A stretch of 64,000 nucleotides of DNA, taken from positions 1 to 64,000 of the forward strand of contig DASRJE010000102.1 in the NCBI GenBank assembly GCA_035649635.1. The letters run 5' to 3'. How positions within the stretch are numbered: the stretch's first letter is position 1; every line of letters begins with the position of its first letter. The position numbers and the translations under genes were made by a program. Under the pieces are notes generated by a model that did not search any database, was not told the origin of the DNA, and saw only the letters and a list, made by a program, of their open reading frames with translations. Shown here one piece after another: positions 63,535 through 64,000 of this stretch. Source of the stretch: Gp6-AA40 sp035649635. GTDB lineage: Bacteria > Acidobacteriota > Vicinamibacteria > Vicinamibacterales > UBA2999.

Positions 63535-64000
63535 CAGGTGCGTCCTCGATGAGAAGGGCGGTCTTGGGATGCGTCGACACGCATACGCGAACGCCGAGTG
63601 GCAGCGTCCACATCGGCCCCGTCGTGTGACCGGACGGGAATCCAACGACAATCGGCCCGGCGCAGTCGCGTGTCGTGCGGGCAATCGCGTCGAGTGCCGT
63701 CACGGCCCCACCGGGTTCGTCACATCCTCGCATCTCACCAAACACAATCGCACGTGCGCGTGCCAAGAGGCCGCTGAGCGCAAGCTGGGTCAGCATGCGA
63801 TCGATTCGATAGGGGCGCTCGTTGACGTCTTCGAGAAACAAGACGCAGCCGTCCGGTGGGTCGAACGCGTACGGCGTCCCCAGCGACGCCACGAGCTGCG
63901 TAATCGTGCCCCCAAACAACGGACCGCTCACCTGTCCCTCGCGAAGAACGGTGAGACCTTCTGGCGCCAGCTCCAATCGCTGCCCGCCGGTCAGAAGCCC
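63527..64000 (-). CDS. ldcA: LD-carboxypeptidase (S66 family), C-terminal part (runs off the window)
   Basis: 158 residues visible, open to base 64000, beginning within LLTGGQRLELAPEG. The C-terminal S66 domain shows FGGTITQLVASLGTP, FLEDVNERPYRIDRMLTQL (catalytic Glu) and VGFPSGHTTGPMWTLPLGV (catalytic His). The N-terminal nucleophile Ser domain is off the window. LdcA cleaves the terminal D-Ala of murein tetrapeptide to tripeptide, the Mpl substrate. The MccF immunity branch of S66 is an alternative, but the mpl overlap favours LdcA. Confidence 0.92.
   Translation of the reverse strand, partial: GLLTGGQRLELAPEGLTVLREGQVSGPLFGGTITQLVASLGTPYAFDPPDGCVLFLEDVNERPYRIDRMLTQLALSGLLARARAIVFGEMRGCDEPGGAVTALDAIARTTRDCAGPIVVGFPSGHTTGPMWTLPLGVRVCVSTHPKTALLIEDAPVE

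Overview
This 64 kb window looks like chromosomal DNA of a Gram-negative bacterium with high GC (about 60% by eye). It carries KDO/lipopolysaccharide genes (kdsB, kdsA, kdsD, a LapB-like protein), the outer-membrane lipoprotein carrier LolA, two secretins and a type IV pilus pilMNOPQ operon. Gene order, the many GTG/TTG starts and the short dispersed intergenic repeats suggest Acidobacteriota, perhaps Vicinamibacteria; that assignment is inference, since no rRNA or marker phylogeny could be run. I see no prophage, transposase, CRISPR array, plasmid function or defence island. Coding density is very high and most genes are housekeeping.

Layout. 1-10.7 kb (minus): start of mutL, corA, pyruvate phosphate dikinase, glyS/glyQ, recO, mgtE and a DUF1697 gene. 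10.8-13.0 kb (plus): a Tat-exported PhoX/DUF839 protein and a receiver-like PilZ protein. 13.1-24.5 kb (minus): era, a CorC/HlyC-type CBS protein, ybeY, phoH, aspS, hisS, dcd, a DUF2905 gene, ndk, sucD, sucC, mdh. 24.8-26.4 kb: serA (plus), then a PilP/GspC-like membrane protein (minus). 27.0-33.4 kb (plus): kdsB-pyrG-kdsA-kdsD-lapB-coaE. 33.4-47.0 kb (minus): folD, an amino acid permease, thiE, accC, accB, an M24 peptidase, a TPR protein, two lipoproteins, then pilQ-P-O-N-M, which is transcribed from the pilM side. 47.3-51.2 kb (plus): rplM-rpsI-rpsB-tsf-pyrH-frr. 51.4-53.3 kb (minus): pfkA, a tRNA-Ala and a small membrane protein. 53.4-57.4 kb (plus): a PolX-like PHP protein, lolA and a TPR-secretin lipoprotein. 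57.5-64 kb (minus): a GNAT gene, then murA, murB, pxpBC, mpl and the end of ldcA.

Genes that work together. LdcA, Mpl, MurB and MurA form a tightly overlapping set that joins murein peptide recycling to UDP-MurNAc synthesis, with a fused 5-oxoprolinase subunit B/C gene in the middle. KdsD, KdsA and KdsB make and activate KDO, with CTP from PyrG. PhoH, YbeY, CorC and Era are the familiar RNA-processing/ribosome-maturation neighbourhood. PilM-Q form the pilus alignment complex and secretin, with a textbook sigma-54 promoter upstream. Mdh, SucC and SucD are TCA-cycle enzymes.

Most notable points: MurA has Asp in place of the fosfomycin-target Cys; the polymerase-X relative has lost its N-terminal and catalytic polymerase signatures but kept an intact PHP site; thiE can only be full length if it starts at a CTG inside a CTGA overlap with accC; a sigma-54 promoter precedes pilM; a perfect terminator lies between rpsB and tsf; and several families of short dispersed repeats occur, one of them inside the pxpBC coding sequence.
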